DNA from: PALSA-612 sp963776375
GTDB taxonomy: Bacteria; Actinomycetota; Thermoleophilia; Gaiellales; Gaiellaceae
Length of the DNA: 64,000 nucleotides
NCBI GenBank assembly: GCA_963776375.1
Contig: CAVZMF010000005.1
Span: 186,001-250,000 of the forward strand
Direction: 5' to 3'
The translations under genes were made by a program, and so were the position numbers. Below, piece by piece: positions 9,693 to 17,928 of this stretch. Under the pieces are notes generated by a model that had not been told where the DNA came from, searched no databases, and saw only the letters and a program-made list of their open reading frames with translations. Numbering within the stretch: the first letter of the stretch is position 1; each line of letters opens with the position of its first letter.

Positions 9693-10659
9693 GTGGGCGT
9701 GATCGAGGTCGAGGACCTGCGGCGGGTCTACCGCTCGCGCACGAGCACCTTCAAGCGCGGGATGAAGGAGGTCGAGGCGCTGCGCGGCGTCACGCTTCTC
9801 CGTCGAGGCGGGCGAGCTCTTCGGCCTGCTCGGCCCGAACGGCGCCGGCAAGACGACGACGATCAAGATCCTGACCACGCTGCTGCTCCCGACGTCGGGC
9901 TCCGCGCGGGTGCTCGGCCTCGATCCGGCTACGCAGCACCGCGAGCTGCGCAGTCGGATCGGCTACGTGTTCGGCGGCGACCGCGGACTCTACGACCGCC
10001 TCTCCGGGCTCGACAACCTGAAGTTCTTCGCGGACGTCTATCGCGTGCCGATCCGGGACAAGAGCCGGCGGATCGACGAGCTGCTGGACATGGTCGGCCT
10101 ACGCGGACGCGAGCGGGAGCGGGTCGAGACGTACTCGCGCGGGATGCGCCAGCGGCTGCACATCGCCCGCGGGCTGCTTCACGACCCGGAGGTGATCTTC
10201 TTCGACGAGCCCACGATCGGGCTCGACCCCGTCGGGGCGCGGGAGCTGCGCGAGACGGTGGCCGGGCTGCGGCAGGCGGGCAAGACGATCCTGCTGACCA
10301 CGCACTACATGTTCGAGGCGGACGAGCTGTGCCAGCGCGTGGCCGTGATCGCGGGAGGCCAGATCGTGGCGCAGGGCAAGCCGTCCGAGCTGAAGGCGGC
10401 GGTCGCCGACCGGACGGTGATCGAGATCGAGACCTACGGCGTCGACGAGCGGACGCTCGACCGCCTGCGCGCGCTCGACGGCGTGGCCTCGGTCTCGTTC
10501 GAGACACGCGACCAGGCGCAGGTCATCCTCGTCCAGGCGGCCGACGCCTCGCTCGTGCAGCCGCTGCTCGGGCTGCTCGACGGGACGACGATCGGCAAGG
10601 TCATCTCGCGTGAGCCGACGCTCGAGGACGCCTACGTGGAGCTGGTGCGCGAAGCGTGA
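9693..10659 (+). CDS. ABC transporter ATPase, drug/ABC-2 type (frameshifted)
   Basis: About 322 residues. VIEVEDLRRVYRSRTSTFK precedes Walker A GLLGPNGAGKTTTIKI, the signature YSRGMRQRLHIARGLL, Walker B VIFFDEPTIGLDP and the H-loop TILLTTHYMFEADEL; the C-terminal ~80 residues match the extension found in NatA/DrrA-like ATPases. The frame breaks near 9798 in ACGCTTCTCC: removing one base joins LRGVT to FSVEAGELFGLL. GTG 9693 is used, with GTG 9699 an alternative. It overlaps the first of two permease genes, forming a heterodimeric-permease exporter distinct from the polysaccharide exporter. Substrate unknown. Confidence 0.87.
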
Positions 10660-11420
10660 TCCGGGTCTTCGTCACCGGGGTTCGCCTGCAGCTGCTCCAG
10701 CTCATGCGCTCGGGCTTCGACATCTCGGCGATGCTCGTCTGGCCGATCATCTTCGCCTCGATCGCCTTCTACCTCCTGGACGCGAAGGAGAGCCCGCGCC
10801 TCCTGTTCGCGGCGGCGCTGGGGACGGCGGTGATGATGATGTGGGCGCAGGTCATCGTCGGCGCGGGCGGCTCGCTCGACAACCAGCGTGTCTTCGGCAC
10901 GCTGGAGCTGCTCGTCGCTGCGCCGGTGCCGCTCGTCAGCACGATCGCGCCGATCATGATCGCCTCCGGCGCCTTCGGCGTATACGGGCTCGTGGTCACG
11001 ATCGCCTGGGGGCGCCTGCTCTTCGGGATCCCGGTCACGATCGACGATCCGTTCGCGTTCGTCGTCGCCCTGTTCGCCTGCGTGATCGCGATCGGGCTGC
11101 TCGGGCTGATCGCCGCGTCGACGTTCGTCCTCTACCGGTCGGCGTTCGCGCTCGGGATCTCGATGCAGTACCCGGTCTGGATCGTCACCGGCCTGCTCTT
11201 CCCGCTCTCGCTGCTGCCCGCCTGGGTCGGGCCGATCTCGTGGGTACTGGCCCCGACCTGGGGGTTCCGTGCGATCCGGGAGGCGGCACTAGGCGGCTCA
11301 CCCTGGTCCTCGATCGGGATGTGCGCCGTCGTCAGCCTCGCCTATCTCGCCGTGTCGCTCGTCTGCCTCGCCTACTTCGAGCGGCTCGCGCGCGATCGTG
11401 CCAGCTTCCGGCTCGCGTGA
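10656..11420 (+). CDS. ABC-2 transporter permease
   Basis: 254 residues with about six hydrophobic spans (for example MLVWPIIFASIAFYLLDAK, IGLLGLIAASTFVLY, VVSLAYLAVSLVCLAYFE). The motif GSLDNQRVFGTLELLVAAPV is the conserved cytoplasmic coupling region of ABC-2 permeases. The GTG start overlaps the ATPase stop, and its own stop overlaps the next permease, so the three are one translational unit. It would form half of the membrane channel with the next gene. Exported substrate cannot be inferred. Confidence 0.87.
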   Translation: MIRVFVTGVRLQLLQLMRSGFDISAMLVWPIIFASIAFYLLDAKESPRLLFAAALGTAVMMMWAQVIVGAGGSLDNQRVFGTLELLVAAPVPLVSTIAPIMIASGAFGVYGLVVTIAWGRLLFGIPVTIDDPFAFVVALFACVIAIGLLGLIAASTFVLYRSAFALGISMQYPVWIVTGLLFPLSLLPAWVGPISWVLAPTWGFRAIREAALGGSPWSSIGMCAVVSLAYLAVSLVCLAYFERLARDRASFRLA

Positions 11421-12202
11421 ACGACCTGCGCGTCTTTTTCTCCTGCGGCTTGACGAGCTTCCGCGCCCTGTTCGGCTGGGTCAACCCGTACGTGTTCGTG
11501 CCGATCCTCGTCGTCTACCCGATCGCGCAGATCCTCTTCTTCTCCTACCTCGGCCGCTCCGCAGGGGTCGAGTCCGATGCCTTCTTCCTGATCGGCAATA
11601 CGTTCTGCGCGGCTTCCGTGGCGGCGATGTTCGGGATGGGGCAGGCGATCGGCGGCGAGCGGCGGTTCCAAACACTGCCCGTGCTCCTGGCCTCGCCGGT
11701 CAACCGCTTCGTCATGTACTCGGGGCGCGCGGTGCCGACGGTGGTGCTCGGCTTCGTCGTCGCCGTGATCGCGTTCGTCTGCGGCGCGGCGATCCTGGGC
11801 GTGCACGTCGGCGAGAGCGAGGCATTCGCGCTCGTGCTCGCGCTGCTCGCGAGCTCCTTCACGTGCGCGGGGCTCGGGCTCTGCATCGGCTCGCTCGGCC
11901 TCCGCGGTCGGTCGGTCAGCCTGTTCGCGGACGTGATCGCGGGCGGGTTGCTGATCATCTCCGGCGCGAACGTGCCGCTCGAGAAGCTGCCCGACGCCGT
12001 GCAGTCGTTCGCGTCGATCGTCCCGCTCACCCACGGCATCGAGGCGGCGCGCTCGGTCGCCGGCGGCGCGGATCTGAGCGAGATCACAGGCCTCCTGGGC
12101 AAGGAGGTCGGGATCGGTGCGATCTACATGGCGATCGGTCTCGTGCTCGTGGTGCTGTTCGAGCGCGAGGGCCGGCGTACGGGGGCGTTCGACCGGTTCT
12201 AG
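11417..12202 (+). CDS. ABC-2 transporter permease, second subunit
   Basis: About 261 residues, partner of the preceding permease. Start is the GTG at 11417 inside the preceding TGA; the frame stays open upstream only as overlap. The ABC-2 coupling region reads GQAIGGERRFQTLPVLLASP and the conserved periplasmic loop is SGANVPLEKLPDAVQSF followed by IVPLTHGIEAAR. About six membrane spans. The gene ends in TAG at 12200-12202, which shares the bases CTAG with the stop codon of the convergent gene. Confidence 0.86.
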   Translation: MNDLRVFFSCGLTSFRALFGWVNPYVFVPILVVYPIAQILFFSYLGRSAGVESDAFFLIGNTFCAASVAAMFGMGQAIGGERRFQTLPVLLASPVNRFVMYSGRAVPTVVLGFVVAVIAFVCGAAILGVHVGESEAFALVLALLASSFTCAGLGLCIGSLGLRGRSVSLFADVIAGGLLIISGANVPLEKLPDAVQSFASIVPLTHGIEAARSVAGGADLSEITGLLGKEVGIGAIYMAIGLVLVVLFEREGRRTGAFDRF

Positions 12203-12897
12203 GCCTGGATGACGACGACGCGGCCGTCGTAGATCCACGGCTCGCCCGCCGGTGGCGCGAACGCCGGGAGACCTTCCACGTCGGGGAGGCGCTCGAGCTC
12301 GACCCCATGCAGCACCGAGGGGCAGAGCAGCGGGTGCGCGAAGCCCGGGTCGCGGCCGGCGTCGTTGCTCCACGGCCCGAGTGCGCGGCGCAGGCGGCGC
12401 GGCGGGTCGATCGACGGCGCCACGACGGCGTAACCCTCGGCATGCGCGGCGAGGGCGAGCTCGGCTGCGCCGGAGCCGAGCTCCCAGCCGGGCGGGAGAA
12501 GGACGTCGGCGACCTCGTCAAGTCGCGCGGCGTCGACGCGCGCGAGCACGTCGAGTTCCTCCTCCGGGCCGGCCGAACCCAGCTCGGCGAACCAGGCGCG
12601 GTGCTCGGCGACCAGGTCGAGCGCGAAGCGGTACCGGCCCGGCGGGATCGGGGCGCGCACGTCGACGCGAAGCGTGATCCGCCCCTTCGGCTCGATGGGG
12701 CGCGGCAGCGGCGTGCGGATCCCGTCCCAGACGATCGGGTTGCCGAGCGCGTCGAGCCAGTGGTACGAGCAGGCGATGTCCTCGCGCCAGGTGGCCGTGC
12801 CCGCGTTCTCGATCTCGACGCGGGCGGCGCCGAGCGCGCCGGCTCTCGGCTCGTCGAGCATCCACGTGAGCCAGCGTGCGACGAGCGGTCCCGGCAC
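12199..12897 (-). CDS. conserved protein with Ig-like (NBR1-type) domain
   Basis: 232 residues, no signal peptide or membrane span. Residues about 20-100 contain the pattern of an NBR1/CARDB-like immunoglobulin fold: ARVEIENAGTATWREDIACS, YHWLDALGNPIVWDG, LPRPIEPKGRITLRVDVRAP and PPGRYRFALDLV. Proteins of this type often accompany glycosyltransferases in actinobacterial polysaccharide loci and may bind glycan or protein partners; that is contextual inference. The C-terminal half has no feature I recognise. Convergent with the ABC permease, sharing the four bases CTAG between the two stops. The short gap to hemE on the right probably carries divergent promoters. Confidence 0.7.
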   Translation of the reverse strand: MPGPLVARWLTWMLDEPRAGALGAARVEIENAGTATWREDIACSYHWLDALGNPIVWDGIRTPLPRPIEPKGRITLRVDVRAPIPPGRYRFALDLVAEHRAWFAELGSAGPEEELDVLARVDAARLDEVADVLLPPGWELGSGAAELALAAHAEGYAVVAPSIDPPRRLRRALGPWSNDAGRDPGFAHPLLCPSVLHGVELERLPDVEGLPAFAPPAGEPWIYDGRVVVIQA

Positions 12898-12914
12898 CGG
12901 ACTAGTCTAGGTTG

Positions 12915-13922
12915 GTGTCCGGGACCGAGCCGCTGCTCGTCCGCGCTTGCCGCCGCGAGGTGGTCGAGCGGACGCCGGTGTGGTTCATGCGGCAGGCCGG
13001 GCGGTCGCTGCCCGAGTACCGGGCCATCCGCGAGCGCCACAGCCTCTTCGACGTCGGCCGGCAGCCCGAGCTCTGCGCCGAGGTGACGCTGCAGCCGGTC
13101 CGCCGTCACGACGTGGACGCGGCCGTGATGTTTGCCGACATCATGTCGCCGGTCCTCGCGATGGGCGTGGACGTCGAGCTGGTGGAGAACGTCGGCCCGG
13201 TCGTGCGCGAGCCCGTGCGGACGACGCGGGATGTGGAGCGGATGCAGGTCGGCGAGCCGCCGGAGCCCATCCTCGAGGCGGTTCGGCTCGTGCGCGCTGA
13301 CCTGCCGCCCGAGAAGGCGGTGGTCGGCTTCTGCGGCGGCCCCTTCACCGTCGCCGGCTATCTCGTCGAGGGCAAGCCGAGCCGCGACTTCCTGGCCGTG
13401 AAGCAGCTCATGTACGGCGAGCCCGCCCTCTGGCATGCGCTGATGGAGAAGCTCGAGGCGACCTTTGCCGCCTACGTTCAGGCTCAGGTCCGGGCCGGCG
13501 CCGACGTGATCCAGCTCTTCGACTCCTGGGTCGGCGCGCTGTCGCCCGCGGACTACGACGAGTTCGTCGCGCCGCACTCGGCGCGCATCCTGGCGGGACT
13601 GGACGTGCCGACGATCCACTTCGGCACCGGCACGGCCGCGCTGCTTCGGAACATGGCCGCAGCCGGCGGCGACGTGATCGGCGTCGACTGGCGGATCGAG
13701 CTCGACCGCGCCTGGGCGGAGATCGGCGCCCGCGGCATCCAGGGAAACCTCGATCCGGCCGTGCTGCTGGGACCGTGGGAGCGGGTCGAGGCCGGCGCGC
13801 GTGACGTGCTCCGCCGCGCCGACGGCCGCCCCGGCCACGTCTTCAACCTCGGCCACGGCGTGCTCCCAGCCACGGACCCGGACGCTCTCACTCGGCTCGT
13901 AGAGCTGATTCGCGCGCGCTGA
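12915..13922 (+). CDS. hemE: uroporphyrinogen decarboxylase
   Basis: About 335 residues, the normal HemE length. It converts uroporphyrinogen III to coproporphyrinogen III in cytosolic heme synthesis. The N-terminal signature RTPVWFMRQAGRSLPEYR supplies the conserved Arg and Phe residues that hold the substrate, AAVMFADIMSPVLAMG carries the catalytic aspartate, and GFCGGPFTVAGYL, QLFDSWVGALSP and VFNLGHGVLP are further family motifs. Start chosen at GTG 12915; TTG 12912 is possible. It sits alone between unrelated surface-polysaccharide genes, with no other heme gene in the window. Confidence 0.95.
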   Translation: MSGTEPLLVRACRREVVERTPVWFMRQAGRSLPEYRAIRERHSLFDVGRQPELCAEVTLQPVRRHDVDAAVMFADIMSPVLAMGVDVELVENVGPVVREPVRTTRDVERMQVGEPPEPILEAVRLVRADLPPEKAVVGFCGGPFTVAGYLVEGKPSRDFLAVKQLMYGEPALWHALMEKLEATFAAYVQAQVRAGADVIQLFDSWVGALSPADYDEFVAPHSARILAGLDVPTIHFGTGTAALLRNMAAAGGDVIGVDWRIELDRAWAEIGARGIQGNLDPAVLLGPWERVEAGARDVLRRADGRPGHVFNLGHGVLPATDPDALTRLVELIRAR

Positions 13923-13975
13923 CCGCCCCCACGGCCTCAGAGCCAGTCTCAGAGAGGTCGCAGAGGAGTCTCAGA

Positions 13976-14005
13976 GGCACCCTCAGAGGATGCTCTGAGG
14001 GTGCC
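13976..14005 (+). terminator. perfect 13-bp hairpin after hemE
   Basis: GGCACCCTCAGAG (13976-13988) pairs perfectly with CTCTGAGGGTGCC (13993-14005) around a GATG loop, 54 bases past the hemE stop. The motif CTCAGAG occurs four times between 13936 and 13988 as loosely spaced direct repeats, the last two within the hairpin arm. No U-run follows, so it may be a terminator of the type common in high-GC actinobacteria, or a leader structure for the ABC ATPase downstream. Confidence 0.6.
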
Positions 14006-14048
14006 GGTGCCCATCCGCGAGCAGGTGCCCGCGCTACTCTCGCCGGGA

Positions 14049-15257
14049 ATGACGGAGCCGGAGCTTGCAGCGGGAGCGATCCAGGTCGACCACGTCAGCC
14101 GGCGGTTCCGGGTCTACCCGCAGCAGGTGCGGACGCTGAAGGAGATGCTCGTCGCGCGCGGGCGGGTCAAGGGCCGCGACGTCGACGCGCTCACGGACGT
14201 GTCCCTCTCGATCGATCCGGGCGAGGCCGTGGGCCTGATCGGCCGCAACGGCTCGGGCAAGACGACCCTGCTCAAGGTGGTGGCCGGGATCATGAAGCCC
14301 ACCGCGGGCCGGGTCGCCGTCGGCGGGCGGATCGGCAGCCTGCTCGAGCTCGGCGCCGGCTTCCACCCGGAGTTCACCGGCCGCGAGAACGTCTACCTGA
14401 ACGGTTCGATCCTCGGGCTCAAGCGCGAGGCGATCCGTCGGCACATGGCCGAGATCGAGGCCTTCTCGGAGCTCGAGCGTTTCATGGAGCTCCCGGTCCG
14501 CACGTACTCGTCCGGCATGGTCATGCGCCTCGGCTTCGCCGTCGCCGCGCACCTCGAGGTCGACGTACTGCTCCTCGACGAGGTGTTCGCGGTCGGCGAC
14601 GAGGAGTTCCAGCGCAAGTGCTTCGGCAAGATCCACGAGTTCAAGCAGCGCGGCGGGACGATCGTCTTCGTCTCGCACGACGCGGCCGCGGTCGAGCGCC
14701 TCTGCACGCGTGCGGTGCTGCTGCGCGAGGGCCGCCTCGTCTTCGACGGACCCGTCCGCGAGGCGATCGTCCGCTATCACGCGATGCTCGCCGACGAGCG
14801 CAACCCCGAAGAGCGCGGTGCCGGGCTCAACGAGTACGGCAGCGGCGAGGTGCGGATCACCGAGGCGCGGCTGCTGGGCGCGGACGGTGAGGAGCGAAGC
14901 CAGTTCTCGGCGGGCGAGACGCTCGTCGTCGTGCTCCGCATCGAGTCGGCGCGGCCGGTCCCGGCGCCCAGGCTCTCGTACGAGCTGCACGACGAGGCGG
15001 GCCTGCAGCTCGGAGGCGGCGTCCAGGACACCGGCGAGCTCGGGTGGAGCGCCGACCGGGCCGAGCACTCGCTCCGGCTCGAGATCGACGAGCTGCCGCT
15101 CGCGGACGGCCGCTTCCGGTTCCGCTTCGAGCTCTCGGACGCGGACGGCGGCCATCTCTACCATTGGCTCGACGACGCGGCCAGGTTCGTCGTCTATCCG
15201 ACGAACGGCGAAACCGGCCTCGTCAGCCTCGATGCGCATTGGTCGATGACGAGCTAG
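14049..15257 (+). CDS. polysaccharide ABC exporter ATPase with Wzt-type C-terminal domain
   Basis: About 402 residues. The first ~240 are a TagH/Wzt ATPase: VRTLKEMLVARGR, Walker A GLIGRNGSGKTTLLKVV, signature RTYSSGMVMRLGFAV, and Walker B VDVLLLDEVFAVGDEEFQ. The remaining ~150 residues form a beta-rich Wzt-like domain (ITEARLLGADGEERSQFSAG) that in known systems recognises the finished glycan. The ATG at 14049 is preferred over GTG 14001, which lies inside the hairpin. The likely permease partner is 8894-9682, so the exporter appears split by an unrelated ABC operon and hemE. Confidence 0.88.
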   Translation: MTEPELAAGAIQVDHVSRRFRVYPQQVRTLKEMLVARGRVKGRDVDALTDVSLSIDPGEAVGLIGRNGSGKTTLLKVVAGIMKPTAGRVAVGGRIGSLLELGAGFHPEFTGRENVYLNGSILGLKREAIRRHMAEIEAFSELERFMELPVRTYSSGMVMRLGFAVAAHLEVDVLLLDEVFAVGDEEFQRKCFGKIHEFKQRGGTIVFVSHDAAAVERLCTRAVLLREGRLVFDGPVREAIVRYHAMLADERNPEERGAGLNEYGSGEVRITEARLLGADGEERSQFSAGETLVVVLRIESARPVPAPRLSYELHDEAGLQLGGGVQDTGELGWSADRAEHSLRLEIDELPLADGRFRFRFELSDADGGHLYHWLDDAARFVVYPTNGETGLVSLDAHWSMTS

Positions 15258-15282
15258 TCGGCGCTGCTTCAATGGACATTCG

Positions 15283-15564
15283 ATGAGCTCGCGCACCTGT
15301 CCCGACTGGCCTGAGCTGATGGAGCTCGCGCCCGAGCTCCAGTTCAAGCACTTCACGCCCCGCGAGCTCGAGCTGCCCGCGGAGGTGCTGATGGCGATCG
15401 GCGACGTGAACCTGGACGAGGTCAGCGTCTGCGCCGACCCCGACCGGCACGTCTTCTACGCCCCGCACACCGAGCCGAAGGTGGTCGAGGCACTCCGCGG
15501 CTCACACTGGTTCGACCTGGAGGAGTGGCGCACGTCGGGTCCGGGCGCCGCGCACGCCTTCTAG
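15283..15564 (+). CDS. small conserved hypothetical protein
   Basis: 93 residues, acidic, with no signal peptide or membrane segment. It begins MSSRTCPDWPELMELAPELQ and contains ELPAEVLMAIGDVNLDEV. I do not recognise a family. It follows the polysaccharide exporter ATPase by 25 bases and probably shares its transcript. It is convergent with the methyltransferase downstream: the two stop codons share CTAG at 15561-15564. Confidence 0.6.
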   Translation: MSSRTCPDWPELMELAPELQFKHFTPRELELPAEVLMAIGDVNLDEVSVCADPDRHVFYAPHTEPKVVEALRGSHWFDLEEWRTSGPGAAHAF

Positions 15565-16229
15565 GCAGACCAGGCCAGGACGGCCATGCCGTCCCACCAC
15601 CAGTCCTGGTTTCCGCCGGCGCCCGCGACGTCGACGACGAGCGTCGCGCGCGGCTGCCCGGCGACGTAGTCGTCGATCGCACTGCGCACCTCGTCCCAGT
15701 CGCTGTCGTCGACGACCACGAGCGCCTCGGCGGCCAGATACGGCTCAGCGAGCCGGAGCGCCTCGAGCTGCGGCTCGTACTCGTGGCAGGCGTCGTAGTA
15801 GAAGACCCCGACCGTGCGGCCGTCCAGCGCGCCGCCGCGCAGCACCTCCAGCGTGTCGCCCTCCAGGATCGTCGCGCTCACGCCGAAGCGCTCGAGGTTC
15901 GCCTCGAGCTGCGCGCGGTTCGCCGCCGGGAGATCGCGACCGGCGACCGTCAACGGGCCGAAGTCGAAGTGGTCGATCGCGACCAGGTCGCCGGCGCCGC
16001 CGCGTGAGGCGGCGATCAGGCTCGCGCCCATGTACGCCCCCGCCTCCACGTAGCTCTCGCCGGGCCCGAGCAGCGAAGCGGCGAGGCCGATCACCGCCAG
16101 CGTGTTCTCGGTCGCCAGGTTGGGGATCCCGTCCACCAGGTCGGCGAAGTGCCGTTCGCGCGGGCGGGCGGAGTTGGGGTAGTCGTCGAAGAGCCCGGGA
16201 AGCTCGGCTGCGAAGCGGCTCGTGTCCAT
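15561..16229 (-). CDS. class I SAM-dependent methyltransferase (CmcI/Methyltransf_24-like)
   Basis: About 222 residues, starting at the ATG giving MDTSRFAAELPGLFDDYPNS. The SAM-binding motif is ESYVEAGAYMGASLIAAS, with an acidic motif VAIDHFDFGPLT, a later YYDACHEYEPQLEALRLAE and VVVDDSDWDEVRSAIDDY. This arrangement matches cephalosporin-hydroxylase/class 24 methyltransferases common in polysaccharide and secondary-metabolite loci. Substrate unknown; location at the edge of the surface-glycan region suggests sugar or glycan methylation. It is divergent from cofD, with about 36 bases between the starts. Confidence 0.8.
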   Translation of the reverse strand: MDTSRFAAELPGLFDDYPNSARPRERHFADLVDGIPNLATENTLAVIGLAASLLGPGESYVEAGAYMGASLIAASRGGAGDLVAIDHFDFGPLTVAGRDLPAANRAQLEANLERFGVSATILEGDTLEVLRGGALDGRTVGVFYYDACHEYEPQLEALRLAEPYLAAEALVVVDDSDWDEVRSAIDDYVAGQPRATLVVDVAGAGGNQDWWWDGMAVLAWSA

Positions 16230-16265
16230 CGGTTCGTCGCCATTCTCGCCGGTAGGGTCCGCGCC

Positions 16266-17192
16266 GTGACACGGATCGTCGCACTCTCGGGCGGCGTCGG
16301 GGGCGCCCGCTTCCTGCGGGGCCTCGTCCGCGCCGTCGATCCCGCGGGCGTGACCGTGGTCGGGAACGTCGGCGACGACGTCGAGGTGCTGGGCATGCAC
16401 GTCTCGCCCGACCTGGACAGCGTTCTCTACGCCCTCGCGGGCGTGGCTGACAACGAGCGCGGGTGGGGCCGCTCGGACGAGACCTGGATCGCGTTCGAGG
16501 AGGCTGCGCGGCTCGGCGGCGAGAGCTGGTTCATGCTCGGCGACCGTGACCTCGGCCTCCACCTGGTTCGCACGCAGGCACTCGCGCGCGGCGAGCCGCT
16601 GTCGGCGGTCACAGCGGGCCTCGCCTCGGTGTTCGGGATCGAGGCGACACTGCTCCCCGCCACGGACGACCGGCTGCGCACGTGGATCGACACGCCCGAC
16701 GGCTCGTTTCCGTTCCAGGAGTGGTTCGTCGCCCGGCGCCACCGCGACGACGTCGACCGCGTCCGCTTCGAGGGCGAGGACACGGCCCGGCCCGCGCCGG
16801 GCGTGGTCGAGGCGATCGAGCAGGCCGAGCTGATCGTCGTCTGCCCGAGCAACCCGTTCATCAGCATCTGGCCGATCCTGGCCGTGGCCGAGATTCGCGC
16901 CGCCGTGGAACGTCGCCGGGTGCCGGCGGTCGCCGTCAGCCCGCTGATCGGCGGGCGCGCGGTCAAGGGACCTGCCGACCGCATGCTCGAGCGGCTCGCG
17001 GGCGGCACCGACCCCGTGCGCGTCGCGACCTGCTACCAGGGGATGATCGACGTGCTCGTGTTCGACGAGTCCGAGGCGGACGCTTCTCCCGGCGTCGAGC
17101 GCGTTGGCGTCCGCCCGGTGACGGCGCCGACCCTGATGCGCGACGAGGCGTCGGCGACGGCGCTGGCCCAGACGGTACTCGCCTGTGCCTGA
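16266..17192 (+). CDS. cofD: 2-phospho-L-lactate (or PEP-derived) transferase CofD/FbiA
   Basis: About 308 residues. CofD/FbiA joins the phospholactyl or enolpyruvyl group from the CofC product to the deazaflavin Fo, giving F420-0 or dehydro-F420-0. The family start is clear in VTRIVALSGGVGGARFLRGL, followed by VTVVGNVGDDVEVLGMHVSP and DLDSVLYALAGVAD; IVVCPSNPFISIWPIL and AVSPLIGGRAVKGPADRM are further conserved motifs. Start is GTG 16266. Its end overlaps cofE by eight bases, the usual FbiA-FbiB order. The other F420 genes are about 21 kb away at 38.8-41.7 kb. Confidence 0.94.
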   Translation: MTRIVALSGGVGGARFLRGLVRAVDPAGVTVVGNVGDDVEVLGMHVSPDLDSVLYALAGVADNERGWGRSDETWIAFEEAARLGGESWFMLGDRDLGLHLVRTQALARGEPLSAVTAGLASVFGIEATLLPATDDRLRTWIDTPDGSFPFQEWFVARRHRDDVDRVRFEGEDTARPAPGVVEAIEQAELIVVCPSNPFISIWPILAVAEIRAAVERRRVPAVAVSPLIGGRAVKGPADRMLERLAGGTDPVRVATCYQGMIDVLVFDESEADASPGVERVGVRPVTAPTLMRDEASATALAQTVLACA

Positions 17193-17928
17193 CGTCAGGA
17201 TGCCTGAGCTGCGGATCTTTCCGGTCGAGGGGCTCCCCGAGATCGCCGAGGGGGACGATCTCGGAGGGCTGATCGCAGAGCGTACGGAGCTGATGACGGC
17301 GGACGTCGTCGTCGTTTCCCAGAAGGCGGTCTCGAAGGCCGAGGGGCGCATCGTGCGGCTCGCGGATGTCGAGGCGTCGGCGCGGGCCCGCGAGCTGGCC
17401 GCGCACCACGACCCGCGGCAGCTCGAGGTGATCCTGCGCGAGGCAGCGCGCGTCGTGCGTACCCGCCCGCCCCTCGTCATCGCGGAGACGCGGCACGGCT
17501 TCGTCTGCGCCTCGGCCGGGGTGGACGCCTCGAACGCGCCGGAGCCGGGGACGCTCGTGCTGCTGCCGCTCGACCCGGACGCCTCCGCCGGGGCGATCAG
17601 GAGGTCTTTGCGCGACCGGACCGGCCACGACGTCGGCGTGATCGTCAGCGACTCGTTCGGGCGTCCATGGCGGAACGGCATCGTCGACGTGGCGATCGGC
17701 GTCGCCGGGCTCGAGCCGCTCGAGGACTGGCGTGGGCGCCGCGACGCAAACGGCTACGAGCTGCGCGCGACCGTGGTCGCGGTCGCCGACGAGATCGCAG
17801 CGGCGGCCGAGCTCGTGCGCGGGAAGACGCTGGGCGTCCCGGCTGCAGTCGTGCGGGGGCTCGACGTGGCCGGCGAAGGCTCGGCCCGGGAGCTGGTCAT
17901 GCCGCCCGAGCGGGATATGTTCCGCTGA
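17185..17928 (+). CDS. cofE: coenzyme F420-0:L-glutamate ligase CofE/FbiB N-domain
   Basis: 247 residues, matching the ligase domain only. CofE adds gamma-linked glutamates to F420-0 using GTP. Motifs include ADVVVVSQKAVSKAEGRIV, VIAETRHGFVCASAGVDASN, GHDVGVIVSDSFGRPWRNG and AIGVAGLEPLEDWRG. It lacks the C-terminal FMN-dependent reductase domain of mycobacterial FbiB, which reduces dehydro-F420-0; that activity would have to be elsewhere in the genome or the cofactor made from phospholactate. Overlaps cofD upstream and the bicupin downstream (shared A at 17928), so the three are one operon. Confidence 0.94.
   Translation: MPDVRMPELRIFPVEGLPEIAEGDDLGGLIAERTELMTADVVVVSQKAVSKAEGRIVRLADVEASARARELAAHHDPRQLEVILREAARVVRTRPPLVIAETRHGFVCASAGVDASNAPEPGTLVLLPLDPDASAGAIRRSLRDRTGHDVGVIVSDSFGRPWRNGIVDVAIGVAGLEPLEDWRGRRDANGYELRATVVAVADEIAAAAELVRGKTLGVPAAVVRGLDVAGEGSARELVMPPERDMFR

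Noticed and set aside
15561..17681. A 706-codon minus-strand protein ending in the methyltransferase
   Set aside because: The N-terminal part is the antisense of cofD and cofE; the real start is ATG 16229.
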